From Atopostipes sp963558565 (lineage in GTDB: Bacteria > Bacillota > Bacilli > Lactobacillales > Carnobacteriaceae_A): a stretch of DNA of 64,000 nt. Under the pieces are notes generated by a model. It made no database searches. It had not been told where the DNA came from and saw nothing but the letters and a program-made list of their open reading frames with translations. The position numbers were made by a program, and so were the translations under genes. Location of the stretch: the NCBI GenBank assembly GCA_963558565.1, contig CAUWGX010000004.1:124001-188000 (forward strand), read 5' to 3'. Positions 8,576-17,261 of this stretch are shown one piece after another; position 1 is the first letter of the stretch; every line of letters begins with the position of its first letter.

Positions 8576-10162
8576 ATGATGAAGAAAATACAACGGTTTG
8601 GTGGTGCGATGATTACCCCCGTACTTTTATTTGCTTTTAGTGGTCTTGTTTTAGCTTTATCCATCGCATTCCAAACGGAAGAAGTTGTTGGAAGCATAGC
8701 GGCGGAAGGCACGATGTGGAGTAATATATGGGGGATTATTGAATCCGCAGGTTGGACCGTATTTGACCATAAGGAGATATTATTTGTTATTGGGTTGCCT
8801 ATTGGTCTTGCCAAAAAAGCAGCTGGTCGAGCTTCTTTAGCTGCTTTTGTTATTTATATGACCTGGAATACTTATATTAATGCCATTTTACAAACTTTTG
8901 ATTTTGGAATAGATGTTAATAATGTCGGAGAGGTAGTAGGACTAAAAGAAATTGGGGGAATAGCGACTTTAGATACTGATTTAATTGGCGCTTTATTGAT
9001 CTCGAGTTTAGCGATTTATTTACATAATCGTTTCTTTGATACTCCTTTACCTGATTGGTTAGGTATTTTCTCAGGGACTTCTTTTGTTGTGATTCTAGGT
9101 TTTGTCATTACTTTACCACTCGCATTTTTAACCGTTTGGGGTTGGCCACCGATTCAGAACATGATTTTCCAATTGCAAGATTTTATGGCGGCTAGTGGTA
9201 CATTCGGTGTCGGACTCTATGTATTTTTAGAAAAGATTCTGTTACCAACTGGTTTACATCATTTTGTCTATCAACCTTTTGAACATGGACCGGCGGCGGT
9301 TGAAGGTGGATTATTAAACTATTGGTATAGTCATCTTCCTGAAATTGCTGCTTATGACGGAACCCTCAGAGAGATTTTCCCTGAAGGTGGATTTATGCTC
9401 CAAAATGCTTCAAAATCTTTTTATCCTTTAGGAATCGGAATGGCTTTTGTAGCGACAGCTAAACCTGAAAAAAGAAAAGAAACTATGGCTTTAGTTATTC
9501 CGACGGCAGCAACCGCTATGTTGACAGCGATTACTGAACCTTTTGAATTTACATTTCTATTCTTGGCACCTGCATTATTCGCAGTGCACGCGGTATTAAC
9601 TTCTGTCTTTGCGATGGTTATTTATGCTTTAGGTGTTTCCGGAGCAGCAGCGGCGAATATTGGTGGTATTGCTGGTTTTATTATACCGTTAATCAATAAT
9701 CACAAAGATTCATTGCTAGTCTATTTTGTTACCGGTATCATTTTCGTTGGTCTTTATTTCTTCATTTTCCGTTGGGCAATTTTGAGATTTAATTTAAAAA
9801 CACCTGGTCGTGAAGAAAATGAAGAAGTACAGATGTATACTAAACAAGATTATAAAGATAAGAAAACCGGAGAAGAATCACCAGCAGATGAAGTTGAGGA
9901 ATTAAGTGGCACAGCTAAGAAAGCATATGGCTTTTTAACTGGATTAGGCGGTGCAGATAATATTACGGATATTAATAATTGTACAACACGCTTACGAATT
10001 TCGGTAGATGATCCTGAAAAATTAGAAAATGATGCGTACTTCAAACAGTATGGAGCGCATGGAGTTGTCCGTAATGGTGAAGCTATTCAAGTCATTGTCG
10101 GAATGGACGTTCCACAAGTACGAGATGAATTTGAAACACGCGTAAATGAAGAAAAAGAATAA
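8576..10162 (+). CDS. Alpha-glucoside PTS permease, EIICB
   Basis: A 528-residue membrane protein of the glucose-glucoside PTS superfamily. GAAGGA at 8561-8566 selects the ATG at 8576 over the TTG at 8558. The EIIC part spans about residues 1-410 with roughly ten hydrophobic segments and the GITEPFEF-like motif AITEPFEFTFLF. A charged linker leads to an EIIB domain whose phosphorylation site is Cys in INNCTTRLR. No EIIA domain is present, so a general EIIA-Glc must be supplied elsewhere. The size and EIICB order match alpha-glucoside (AglA/MalT-like) permeases. It should import the substrate as its 6-phosphate, which the neighbouring MapP-like enzyme would then dephosphorylate. Confidence 0.88.
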   Translation: MMKKIQRFGGAMITPVLLFAFSGLVLALSIAFQTEEVVGSIAAEGTMWSNIWGIIESAGWTVFDHKEILFVIGLPIGLAKKAAGRASLAAFVIYMTWNTYINAILQTFDFGIDVNNVGEVVGLKEIGGIATLDTDLIGALLISSLAIYLHNRFFDTPLPDWLGIFSGTSFVVILGFVITLPLAFLTVWGWPPIQNMIFQLQDFMAASGTFGVGLYVFLEKILLPTGLHHFVYQPFEHGPAAVEGGLLNYWYSHLPEIAAYDGTLREIFPEGGFMLQNASKSFYPLGIGMAFVATAKPEKRKETMALVIPTAATAMLTAITEPFEFTFLFLAPALFAVHAVLTSVFAMVIYALGVSGAAAANIGGIAGFIIPLINNHKDSLLVYFVTGIIFVGLYFFIFRWAILRFNLKTPGREENEEVQMYTKQDYKDKKTGEESPADEVEELSGTAKKAYGFLTGLGGADNITDINNCTTRLRISVDDPEKLENDAYFKQYGAHGVVRNGEAIQVIVGMDVPQVRDEFETRVNEEKE

Positions 10163-10225
10163 AAATAATTAGGTGAGAACTGAAAAAATCTAGTATTAAA
10201 TAAACAGGCACATGTTATGTATATT

Positions 10226-10263
10226 GAAACAGAAACGATCGAGAAATAGGTTGTTTCTGTTTC
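10226..10263 (+). other. Perfect inverted repeat after the PTS gene
   Basis: GAAACAGAAAC and GTTTCTGTTTC pair perfectly over 11 bp with a 16-nt loop. There is no clear U tract after it, so it may be an inefficient terminator, an mRNA-stabilising hairpin or an attenuator that lowers expression of the downstream regulator. The rest of the roughly 300-bp gap (10163-10464) shows nothing else. Confidence 0.5.
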
Positions 10264-10464
10264 AAATTTGTTCGTTAGTTGTTGCATTTTATTTTATAGA
10301 ATAAAAATCAGCAGGATGATAAAGATGATTATAAATGCCTTCTTTAAAAGGGAATAGGAGCTTGTTTCTTAACGGGAACTTTATTAAAGGACTTAGAATT
10401 AAATAGAGAAAGTGTTAAGATACACCTAGACGCCTAATATTCATTAGGAAAGTAGTTGATTAAA

Positions 10465-11478
10465 TTGATTACCATAGAAGACGTAGCAAAAAGAGCGAAT
10501 ACATCAATTGCTACTGTTTCACGCGTTTTAAATAAAAAAACAGGCTATTCTGAGAAAACGAAATTAAAAGTGCAAGAAGCGATTGAGGAACTTGGTTATG
10601 AGTCCAATGCCATTGCTCGTAGTTTAAAAAATAAAAAAACAAATACAATAGGCGTTCTAGTCCCCAATGTTTCAAGTATGCTTTCCAACGAAATTTTAAA
10701 TGGTATCGAAGAATATGCTCATACCAATGGCTACAGCGTATTGACGAGTTATACGTATTCTGATTCAAATAAAGTGATGAAGTCTTTAAAGACATTTAAT
10801 GAACAGCGAGTCGATGGCTTAATTTTTGTAAGTGATTTCTTTTTACCTGAATATTATGAGTATGTCCAAGATAGAAAGATGCCCATCGTCTTAACAGCGG
10901 CGGAAAGTCCAGATTATCCTTTATCCTTTATTAAAGTCGATGATTTTAAAGCCTCTTATGATGCGGTGTCTTATTTGATTGCGAAAGGGCATGAAAAAAT
11001 AGGAATGATCAGTGCTAATCCACAAGTACATCCCACTGCTGCTGGAAAATCAAGGTTGGAAGGTTATAAAAAAGCGTTGCAAGATGCAGAATTAAATATT
11101 GAGGAACAACGAATTGTCTTTTGTGATGGTTTTACTTTTCCAATCGGAAGAAATAAGTTCAAAGAGTTAATTAACATTGCACCAGATATTACTGCAGTTT
11201 TTGCTAGTAGTGATGATCTAGCCGTTGGCGCTTTAAATATGGCCTATGAGTTGGGGATTCAAGTTCCTGAGGAAGTATCCATTATAGGCTATGATAATAT
11301 ACCTATCACAGAAATGGTATGGCCACCACTGGCTACCGTCTCTCAACCCTTAAAAAATATGGGATATAAATCGACAAAAGAATTAATTAAAAAAATAGAA
11401 GACCCTGAAAGAGAAGCAAATCATCAGTATATCGATCATGAAATTATTGAAAGAAAAAGTGTCGCTGATTTAAATTAA
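10465..11478 (+). CDS. LacI-family transcriptional regulator (MalR-like)
   Basis: A 337-residue repressor with an N-terminal LacI helix-turn-helix (TIEDVAKRANTSIATVSRVLN) and a periplasmic-binding-type effector domain (for example GYDNIPITEMVWPPLATVSQP). Two TTG starts are possible, 10456 and 10465; AGGAAAG at 10446-10452 lies too close to the first, so 10465 is slightly preferred. It follows the PTS gene and precedes the glucokinase on the same strand. It is the likely reader of the four ACGTAAACGTTTACGT-type sites upstream of the alpha-glucosidase. The effector would be the alpha-glucoside or its phosphate; this is inference. Confidence 0.85.
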   Translation: MITIEDVAKRANTSIATVSRVLNKKTGYSEKTKLKVQEAIEELGYESNAIARSLKNKKTNTIGVLVPNVSSMLSNEILNGIEEYAHTNGYSVLTSYTYSDSNKVMKSLKTFNEQRVDGLIFVSDFFLPEYYEYVQDRKMPIVLTAAESPDYPLSFIKVDDFKASYDAVSYLIAKGHEKIGMISANPQVHPTAAGKSRLEGYKKALQDAELNIEEQRIVFCDGFTFPIGRNKFKELINIAPDITAVFASSDDLAVGALNMAYELGIQVPEEVSIIGYDNIPITEMVWPPLATVSQPLKNMGYKSTKELIKKIEDPEREANHQYIDHEIIERKSVADLN

Positions 11479-11541
11479 ACGTATAAAAAAACTAGATAGA
11501 CAGTTCTCATTTTTACTAGATCGTCTGAACAGGATGTTTAT

Positions 11542-12540
11542 ATGAATGAGGATGGGAGAATGAACGTATTGGATAAAAAGATAATAGGAATTGACTTAGG
11601 TGGAACAACTGCCAAGTTTGCTATCTTGAATCAACAAGGTGAAGTTCAAGCAAAATGGAGTATCGAGACAGATATTTCAAATGAGGGCGTAAATATTGTT
11701 CCAAATATGATTGAATCAATAAAACAGCAGCTAGAATTATCCCAATTGTCAACGAAAGATTTTATTGGGATTGGTATGGGATCACCTGGAACCGTGAATC
11801 GAGCAGACGGCACGGTTATTGGAGCTTATAATTTAAATTGGAAAACTTTACAACCGATTCGTCAACAAATTGAAACGGCTTTTGGTTTACCATTTTTTAT
11901 TGATAACGATGCAAATGTCGCTGCATTAGGTGAGCAGTGGGTAGGTGCTGGAAATAATGAACCAAATGTTGCTTTTATTACATTGGGAACAGGTGTAGGT
12001 GGTGGTCTAATTTCTGATGGGAATCTATTGCATGGTGCGATGGATGCTGCTGGTGAAATTGGACACTTAACGATTGAAACAAACGGTTATGCATGTACAT
12101 GTGGCAAAAAAGGATGTTTAGAACAATATACTTCGGCTACCGGTATTGTACGCATGGCTTGCGATATGGCAGATACATTTGAAAATGAATCGTCGCAGTT
12201 AAAAAGACAAATCGAGAGTGGGCAAGTAGTAGACGCAAAAATGGTCTTTGATTTAGCTAAAAAAGACGATGAGTTGGCAATTAAGGTAGTAGACCGTGCA
12301 GCTGTCTATTTAGGCATTGCTTTAGGGAATGTAGCGAATTTATTAAATCCTTCCACGATTGTTTTAGGTGGGGGCGTTTCAAAAGCAGGACAATTCTTAG
12401 CGGATAAAGTCACAAATGAAATTCAACCCTTTTTATTCCCGACCATACGTGAAGTAACAAAGATTAAAATTGCTGAATTAGGTAACTATGCTGGTGTGAT
12501 CGGTGCAGCCTCACTTGTTTTGAATGAAATACAGAGATAA
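11542..12540 (+). CDS. ROK-family glucokinase
   Basis: A 332-residue ATP-dependent sugar kinase. It shows the phosphate-binding loop GIDLGGTTAKF, the catalytic region DNDANVAALGE, TLGTGVGGG, GEIGHL and the ROK zinc motif CTCGKKGCLEQYTSATG. ROK glucokinases phosphorylate free glucose, which fits the end of this operon: the alpha-glucosidase would liberate unphosphorylated glucose after the MapP-like step. A second Met (11560) lies a few codons downstream; the ATG at 11542 has an AGGA site at suitable spacing. The next element is a long inverted repeat, so the transcription unit probably ends here. Confidence 0.9.
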   Translation: MNEDGRMNVLDKKIIGIDLGGTTAKFAILNQQGEVQAKWSIETDISNEGVNIVPNMIESIKQQLELSQLSTKDFIGIGMGSPGTVNRADGTVIGAYNLNWKTLQPIRQQIETAFGLPFFIDNDANVAALGEQWVGAGNNEPNVAFITLGTGVGGGLISDGNLLHGAMDAAGEIGHLTIETNGYACTCGKKGCLEQYTSATGIVRMACDMADTFENESSQLKRQIESGQVVDAKMVFDLAKKDDELAIKVVDRAAVYLGIALGNVANLLNPSTIVLGGGVSKAGQFLADKVTNEIQPFLFPTIREVTKIKIAELGNYAGVIGAASLVLNEIQR

Positions 12541-12570
12541 TAAAAACTAGTGCTAGTGGATGGGATTTGA

Positions 12571-12620
12571 TGTGGCCCCCGTTAAGTTAGATTTTTTTAC
12601 TCTAACTTTCGGGGGTCACA
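12571..12620. repeat. Long imperfect inverted repeat, terminator or mobile-element ends
   Basis: TGTGGCCCCCGTTAAGTTAG and CTAACTTTCGGGGGTCACA form a stem of about 20 bp with a few mismatches and a loop containing seven T. It may be a terminator for the glucokinase gene, although no U run follows on the plus strand. The outward ends TGTGRCCCCCG...AAGTTAGA also resemble terminal inverted repeats of IS3-type elements, so a two-ended remnant is possible. It sits directly before the reverse transcriptase gene. Confidence 0.55.
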
Positions 12621-12700
12621 TTATAGTTAGAATTTGATTGGTTTATGACAAAATAAAAGAGTTATCGCAGTTGTTAATTAAATATTGAAGGAGCGGAAAT

Positions 12701-14284
12701 TTGAAGAAAAAAAGAAAAGAAATATTAAAAATGAATCATAAAGAAGCTCGAAATTTTCTCTTGAAATCAGAAAGTTACTTTAGTGCTAAATTGCCTGAAT
12801 ATATGAATTTCGATGAGTTATTAAAATCTGCTAAGAGAACCCTTATGACTAAAAAGGGGAAATCTAATGATCTGGGAAATATAATTGAGTCAAATACATA
12901 TAAAGAGCGTGAAGATTTAAACTATTCTCTTATTATGAATAAAGATAGTAATTATTCATGGCGACCTTTAATGTTACTTCATCCAATTTTATATGTTGAT
13001 TTAGTAAATCATCTTACAAAGGAAGAGAATTGGAAAGAAATTCAGAATAGATTTATAGAATTTGAAAAAGATGAACGTATTAAATGTTATTCGTTACCTG
13101 TTGAGGCCTCGGAAGATTCTAAAAAAACAGACACTGGAGAAACAATATTAAATTGGTGGGAGAATATTGAGCAAGTAAGCTTAACAAAAAATATAAATTT
13201 TAAATATTGTATGTTTACGGATATTGCTGACTGTTACCCATCAATATACACCCATTCTATTACATGGGCTATGTATGGAATGGATGTAGTAAAGAATGAC
13301 AAAAATTATTGTAGAGGATCGTTTGGTGATGAAATAGACAAAAAAATATCCGGGATGCAAAACAATCAAACAAATGGAATCCCTCAAGGATCTGTCTTAA
13401 TGGATTTTATTGCTGAAATTGTATTAGGTTATGCTGATTTGAGATTATCAGAAGAGCTCGATAAGTTGAATGATTTAGAAGAATTTGAAATCATTAGGTA
13501 TAGGGATGATTATAGAATTTTTTCAAATAATCATGATGATTTAGAGCGAATAATGAAGACACTTTCCGAGGTTTTATTTGATTTAAACTTTAAACTTAAT
13601 TCTAATAAAACGAAATTTTCAGATAATATCATTATCGATTCAATCAAAAAGGACAAGCTTTATTGGGAAGAGGTAAGAGCTAGCATAAGAATATCAGGTA
13701 ATGCTTTAACTGGTGATAAACTGGTTCATTATAGTATTAATCTACAAAAGCATTTATTAGAAATAAAGAAACTAGCTGATAGATTTCCAAATTGTGGTCA
13801 GTTAAAAAAAGCATTATCTGAATTTTCTAAAGAACGTATTTCTAAACTAACTAAAAAACCTAAAGATATCTTACCGATGATTGGTATATTAGTAGATATT
13901 ATGTTTAATAATCCGAATGTCTTACCTCACTGTATAATAATTATAGGACAACTTTTATCATTCGAGAAGAATGGTAATGCTTTAAAGATAATCAAAGCAA
14001 TTTTTAGAAAATACAAAACAAAACCAAATACAGATTATTTAATCATTTGGCTTGAAAGATTAACGTTGATTTTTGGAGAGGTTGTTTTCGGAGAATCAAT
14101 GCCAGATCTTGTGGAGAAAATTAAAGATCCAGTAAATAAACAATTGTTTTCAAGCGATTGGTTAAAAGAAGATTATAAGAATAAATTTTACGAAAGTGCT
14201 ATAACTGATGAAGATAAACAAGAGAAGATGAGTTTTGAAATTTTTGAAACTGAATTAGATGATTTTTACGATTATCCTTTTTGA
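12701..14284 (+). CDS. Stand-alone defence-type reverse transcriptase (DRT/UG group)
   Basis: A 527-residue protein with TTG start preceded by GAAGGAG at 12687-12693. Reverse transcriptase motifs are clear: SWRPLMLLHPILYVDLV near residues 86-102; motif A FTDIADCYPSIYTHS with catalytic Asp174; motif B NGIPQGSVLMDFIAE at 225-239; motif C RYRDDYRIF with Asp269-Asp270; and LNFKLNSNKTKF at 296-306. The YTHS-type motif A and the early RPL..HP.LY block are typical of the 'unknown group' bacterial RTs, many of which are antiphage (DRT) systems. There is no intron maturase domain, no retron-type partner and no integrase. The C-terminal 220 residues are helical and unrecognised. It is more AT-rich than its neighbours and lies between two sugar operons, flanked by repeat and IS scraps, all signs of acquisition. 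The exact DRT class cannot be set here. Confidence 0.8.
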   Translation: MKKKRKEILKMNHKEARNFLLKSESYFSAKLPEYMNFDELLKSAKRTLMTKKGKSNDLGNIIESNTYKEREDLNYSLIMNKDSNYSWRPLMLLHPILYVDLVNHLTKEENWKEIQNRFIEFEKDERIKCYSLPVEASEDSKKTDTGETILNWWENIEQVSLTKNINFKYCMFTDIADCYPSIYTHSITWAMYGMDVVKNDKNYCRGSFGDEIDKKISGMQNNQTNGIPQGSVLMDFIAEIVLGYADLRLSEELDKLNDLEEFEIIRYRDDYRIFSNNHDDLERIMKTLSEVLFDLNFKLNSNKTKFSDNIIIDSIKKDKLYWEEVRASIRISGNALTGDKLVHYSINLQKHLLEIKKLADRFPNCGQLKKALSEFSKERISKLTKKPKDILPMIGILVDIMFNNPNVLPHCIIIIGQLLSFEKNGNALKIIKAIFRKYKTKPNTDYLIIWLERLTLIFGEVVFGESMPDLVEKIKDPVNKQLFSSDWLKEDYKNKFYESAITDEDKQEKMSFEIFETELDDFYDYPF

Positions 14285-14619
14285 ATTTAATAGTCCTATC
14301 TCTTTAATTTTAATCAAAAATTATTCAGTAAAATTAAAAACTGTAATCGTCAACTTTTACTCACTTGAATTGTAATATTAAGCTAAAAAATAAATAAACT
14401 ATTTGTGGTACACTCTCACCAATTTCCAATCATGAAAATTAGAGGAGTGACCACAAATGGCTTACACGCATCTTACATGAATGGAATCGGTTGGGTAAAA
14501 AATTATAAAATTTATTATTGGAATTGTTTTTATAGATTTTGTTGAGTATACTAAATTAGAAACCAATGAGGTTATGGCTATAATACTAAAGAATCGCTTG
14601 AATAGAAAGAGGTTTGTGA
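14285..14619. other. AT-rich gap with IS remnant
   Basis: 335 bp between the reverse transcriptase and the LacI regulator. It contains a probable IS30-type scrap (separate entry) and otherwise very AT-rich sequence that may carry the promoter of the regulator. No RNA gene is recognisable, although a non-coding RNA partner for the reverse transcriptase cannot be excluded. Confidence 0.5.
14401..14480 (+). mobile_element. Remnant of an IS30-family-like element (start region)
   Basis: GTGGTACACTCTCACC is followed about 30 bp later by AGAGGAGTGACCACAA and an ATG at 14457 reading MAYTHLT before a stop. MTYTHLT is the usual N-terminus of IS30-family transposases in Lactobacillales, and the distance from the end and the ribosome binding site fit. 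Everything after seven codons is missing. The identification rests on a short stretch, so it is moderate only. Confidence 0.5.
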
Positions 14620-15588
14620 ATGACTAAAATAACGATTAAAGATGTAGCTCAAAGAGCTGGCGTCTCTGTTACAAGTGTATCGAGAGTTCTCAATAATCGT
14701 GGGTATATTAGTGATAATTTAAGATCAAAAGTAATGAATACAATTGAAGAGTTAAATTATACACCTAATGAAATAGCGCGGTCCTTTTATAAAAATGAAA
14801 CAAAATCGATTGCTTTGATTATTCCAACAATTAAAAATCCATTTTTTTCAGAGTTAGCCTTTCATATTGAACGAGAATTATCCAAAGATGGTTACCATCT
14901 ATATATTGGAAATAGCTTAAATGATGAAGTAAATGAAAGAGAATATCTTAAAATGTTAAAAGAAAAAAGAGTAGATGGCATGATAGTCGGCTCGCATAAT
15001 ATTGATCTTGAAGAGTATGATGAGATAAATGGAAATATTGTTTCTGTTGAACGAAAAATTAACGATAAAATACCAATAATTGAAAGCGATAACTATCTTG
15101 GAGGACAATTAGCTACCGAAGCGTTATTAAAACAAGATTGCAAAAAAATTGTTTGTATTACAGGAAGTAAAACAATCAATGCACCCGCAAGTAACCGTGT
15201 GGTTGCTTATTCTGAAGTAATGAAAGAAAATAATTTAGAAGAGAAGGTTATAGAGATTCCTTTTGCTGTAACTGAAGAAGAAAAAAAGAATAAGATTAAT
15301 GAAATATTTGCTTCTTCTTTTAATGCAGATGGAATATTTGCCGATGATGATATATTAGCAAGATATGTAATGAATGAAGCGGCGAAATATGATATAAAAA
15401 TCCCTGAAGAATTAAAGATTGTTGGTTTTGATGGTACAGAAATGTTAAGAAATCTGTTTCCTGAATTAACCACCGTAGAACAATCCATTGAAGAAATGGG
15501 CAAAAAGTCTGTTGAAGTGTTATTAAACTTAATAAACAATAAAAAGGTTGAAAATGTTTATACACTTCCAGTTAAATTAAATCAGTAA
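14620..15588 (+). CDS. LacI-family regulator of the sucrose/raffinose operon
   Basis: A 322-residue repressor with N-terminal DNA-binding helices TIKDVAQRAGVSVTSVSRVLN and a ligand-binding domain ending in DGTEMLRNLFPELTTVEQSIEEMGKKSV. The ATG at 14620 follows AAAGAGG. It lies just upstream of the GH32 gene in the same orientation, with a promoter and two AACCGGTTGAC-like half-palindromes in the gap between them. It is therefore the probable local repressor (ScrR/RafR-like) of the genes from 15784 to 23692. The effector is unknown. Confidence 0.85.
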   Translation: MTKITIKDVAQRAGVSVTSVSRVLNNRGYISDNLRSKVMNTIEELNYTPNEIARSFYKNETKSIALIIPTIKNPFFSELAFHIERELSKDGYHLYIGNSLNDEVNEREYLKMLKEKRVDGMIVGSHNIDLEEYDEINGNIVSVERKINDKIPIIESDNYLGGQLATEALLKQDCKKIVCITGSKTINAPASNRVVAYSEVMKENNLEEKVIEIPFAVTEEEKKNKINEIFASSFNADGIFADDDILARYVMNEAAKYDIKIPEELKIVGFDGTEMLRNLFPELTTVEQSIEEMGKKSVEVLLNLINNKKVENVYTLPVKLNQ

Positions 15589-15664
15589 CTATAAATATTT
15601 ACAAACGCGATAAAATTAAATGAATTTTAGAGGTGTTTTCATGCCTTTTTAATAACTTTTTATG

Positions 15665-15677
15665 GAAGCGGTTGACA
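15665..15677. promoter_or_regulatory. Operator-like site overlapping the -35 box
   Basis: GAAGCGGTTGACA shares CGGTTGACAT with the second site at 15740. A repressor bound here would cover the -35 hexamer. Confidence 0.5.
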
Positions 15678-15700
15678 TAAGAAAGTATTTTCTATACTAT
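15672..15700 (+). promoter_or_regulatory. Sigma-A-type promoter of the sucrose/raffinose operon
   Basis: TTGACA at 15672-15677 and TACTAT at 15695-15700, exactly 17 bp apart. The start of transcription would be near 15707, about 77 bp before the GH32 gene. Confidence 0.75.
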
Positions 15701-15708
15701 ATACTTAA

Positions 15709-15722
15709 TGAAAGCGTTTGCA
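15709..15722. promoter_or_regulatory. CcpA catabolite-responsive element (cre)
   Basis: TGAAAGCGTTTGCA matches the consensus TGNAANCGNTTNCA at every fixed position. It lies at about +2 to +16 of the predicted transcript, a classic repressing position. Confidence 0.8.
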
Positions 15723-15739
15723 AATTTTATGCGTTATAT

Positions 15740-15753
15740 GTTAACCGGTTGAC
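15740..15753. promoter_or_regulatory. Second operator, near-perfect palindrome
   Basis: GTTAACCGGTTGAC, symmetric around CCGG except for one base pair. With the site over the -35 box it could allow cooperative or looped repression by the LacI regulator at 14620. Confidence 0.6.
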
Positions 15754-15783
15754 ATATTCAATAAATGATAATGGAGTGAACTC

Positions 15784-17244
15784 ATGACGAATAAATACAC
15801 GTTGGAACGAGCAAATAACTATATTAAAAATAATACGGTAGTGAAAGACTTTTATCCTAAGGTGAATTTTGCAGCACCAGTTGGTTGGATCAATGATCCA
15901 AATGGAGTATGTATTTTTAAGAATGAATTACATCTTTTTTATCAACATTATCCTTATGATTCTGTGCATGGAAAAATGCATTGGGGGCATGCAAAATCGA
16001 AGGATGGCTATCATTGGGAAGACTTAGATGTCGCCCTTGCTCCAGACCAAGTATACGATAAAGACGGGGTTTTTTCTGGAAGCGCGATTGAAAAAGATGG
16101 GAAATTATATCTTATGTATACAGGACATATTATAAATGAGGCTGGAGAAATAAGGGAAACTCAAAACATCGCCATTTCTGAGGATGGCATAAAGTTCGAA
16201 AAATATAAAAATAATCCAGTCCTTGATGAAAAGGATGTTCCTGAGGGAAGTTCCATTCAAGATTTTAGAGATCCAAAAGTATTTAAAAAGGAAGATAAAT
16301 ATTATGCAGTAATTGGGTCAAAGACAAATGATGAACGAGGACAAGTTCTTTTATATGAATCTGATGACTTATTTGAATGGAAATTTAAATCAATTATCTT
16401 ACCTTATAATGAATTTTTAGGCGATATGGTAGAGTGTCCAGACTTATTATTATTTGAAGATAAAGATGCATTCTTACTGAGTGCGATGAATTATACAGAT
16501 AAAGATACGGGGGAGTTTTATCCTCATATCTCTTGGATAATTGAGGGGAAAGTTGATTGGACAACTTTTGTATTTGATGTAGATTCTATTCGTAAGATGG
16601 ATGGAGGCTTTGATTTCTATGCACCACAAACAGCGTTAATATCTTCTGATCCGAATGAATATATCGGTATCGCTTGGCAACAAGCATGGCATAGAACTTT
16701 ACCATCACATGATTTAGAGCATAAGTGGTCAGGACAAATGACTATGCCGCGTATCATTAAAGAACAAGGCGGAGAGATAATTCAAAAACCGTATTCTGTA
16801 ATAGAAGATGCGGTTAAAGTTACTGATGAAGTAGAAGAATATCATTTAGAAACATCATGGCAAAATAATTTTGAGGATAACTACATTGAGTTTGAAATAG
16901 ATTCATCAGAAAAGATTAAATTATTATTATCTAATAGCCAAGGTGAAGATATTTCAATGACATTTGATGGCATTCAACAGCAATTAAATTTCAGTCGAGA
17001 AAATACTCTGAGAATCGAAGACATCCATGGAAAAGTATTTAATCGATCAAGTTATCCCATTCCAATAAAAAATAAAAAACTACAAGTCAAAATTTTTATT
17101 GACGTTTCTTCTATTCAAATTTTTATAAATAATGATTATACATTCACTTCAACGTTTTATACAAAGATGCCACTAGATTTATTAACTATCAGCAGTGAAA
17201 GTAATCCAATAATAAATAACTTAAAAATAGGAAAACTTCAATAA
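15784..17244 (+). CDS. GH32 beta-fructosidase (sucrose hydrolase type)
   Basis: A 486-residue intracellular enzyme that hydrolyses beta-fructosyl bonds in sucrose, raffinose-family or fructo-oligosaccharides. The family 32 signature NFAAPVGWINDPNG places the nucleophile at Asp38; the RDP motif is seen in QDFRDPKVF, and the acid/base residue in VECPDLL is Glu217. A beta-sandwich domain occupies the last 150 residues. There is no signal peptide. Because the operon imports its sugar by an ABC transporter, the substrate is probably unphosphorylated, not sucrose 6-phosphate. It is the first gene after the cre-containing promoter and lies 17 bp before the ABC ATPase. Confidence 0.9.
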   Translation: MTNKYTLERANNYIKNNTVVKDFYPKVNFAAPVGWINDPNGVCIFKNELHLFYQHYPYDSVHGKMHWGHAKSKDGYHWEDLDVALAPDQVYDKDGVFSGSAIEKDGKLYLMYTGHIINEAGEIRETQNIAISEDGIKFEKYKNNPVLDEKDVPEGSSIQDFRDPKVFKKEDKYYAVIGSKTNDERGQVLLYESDDLFEWKFKSIILPYNEFLGDMVECPDLLLFEDKDAFLLSAMNYTDKDTGEFYPHISWIIEGKVDWTTFVFDVDSIRKMDGGFDFYAPQTALISSDPNEYIGIAWQQAWHRTLPSHDLEHKWSGQMTMPRIIKEQGGEIIQKPYSVIEDAVKVTDEVEEYHLETSWQNNFEDNYIEFEIDSSEKIKLLLSNSQGEDISMTFDGIQQQLNFSRENTLRIEDIHGKVFNRSSYPIPIKNKKLQVKIFIDVSSIQIFINNDYTFTSTFYTKMPLDLLTISSESNPIINNLKIGKLQ

Positions 17245-17261
17245 TACATAAGGAGAATAAC

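Noticed and set aside
12701..14284. Group II intron
   Set aside because: No maturase or endonuclease domain in the protein and no recognisable intron RNA domain V/VI downstream.
12701..14284. Retron
   Set aside because: The RT lacks a recognisable retron layout, and no msr/msd-type inverted repeats flank it.
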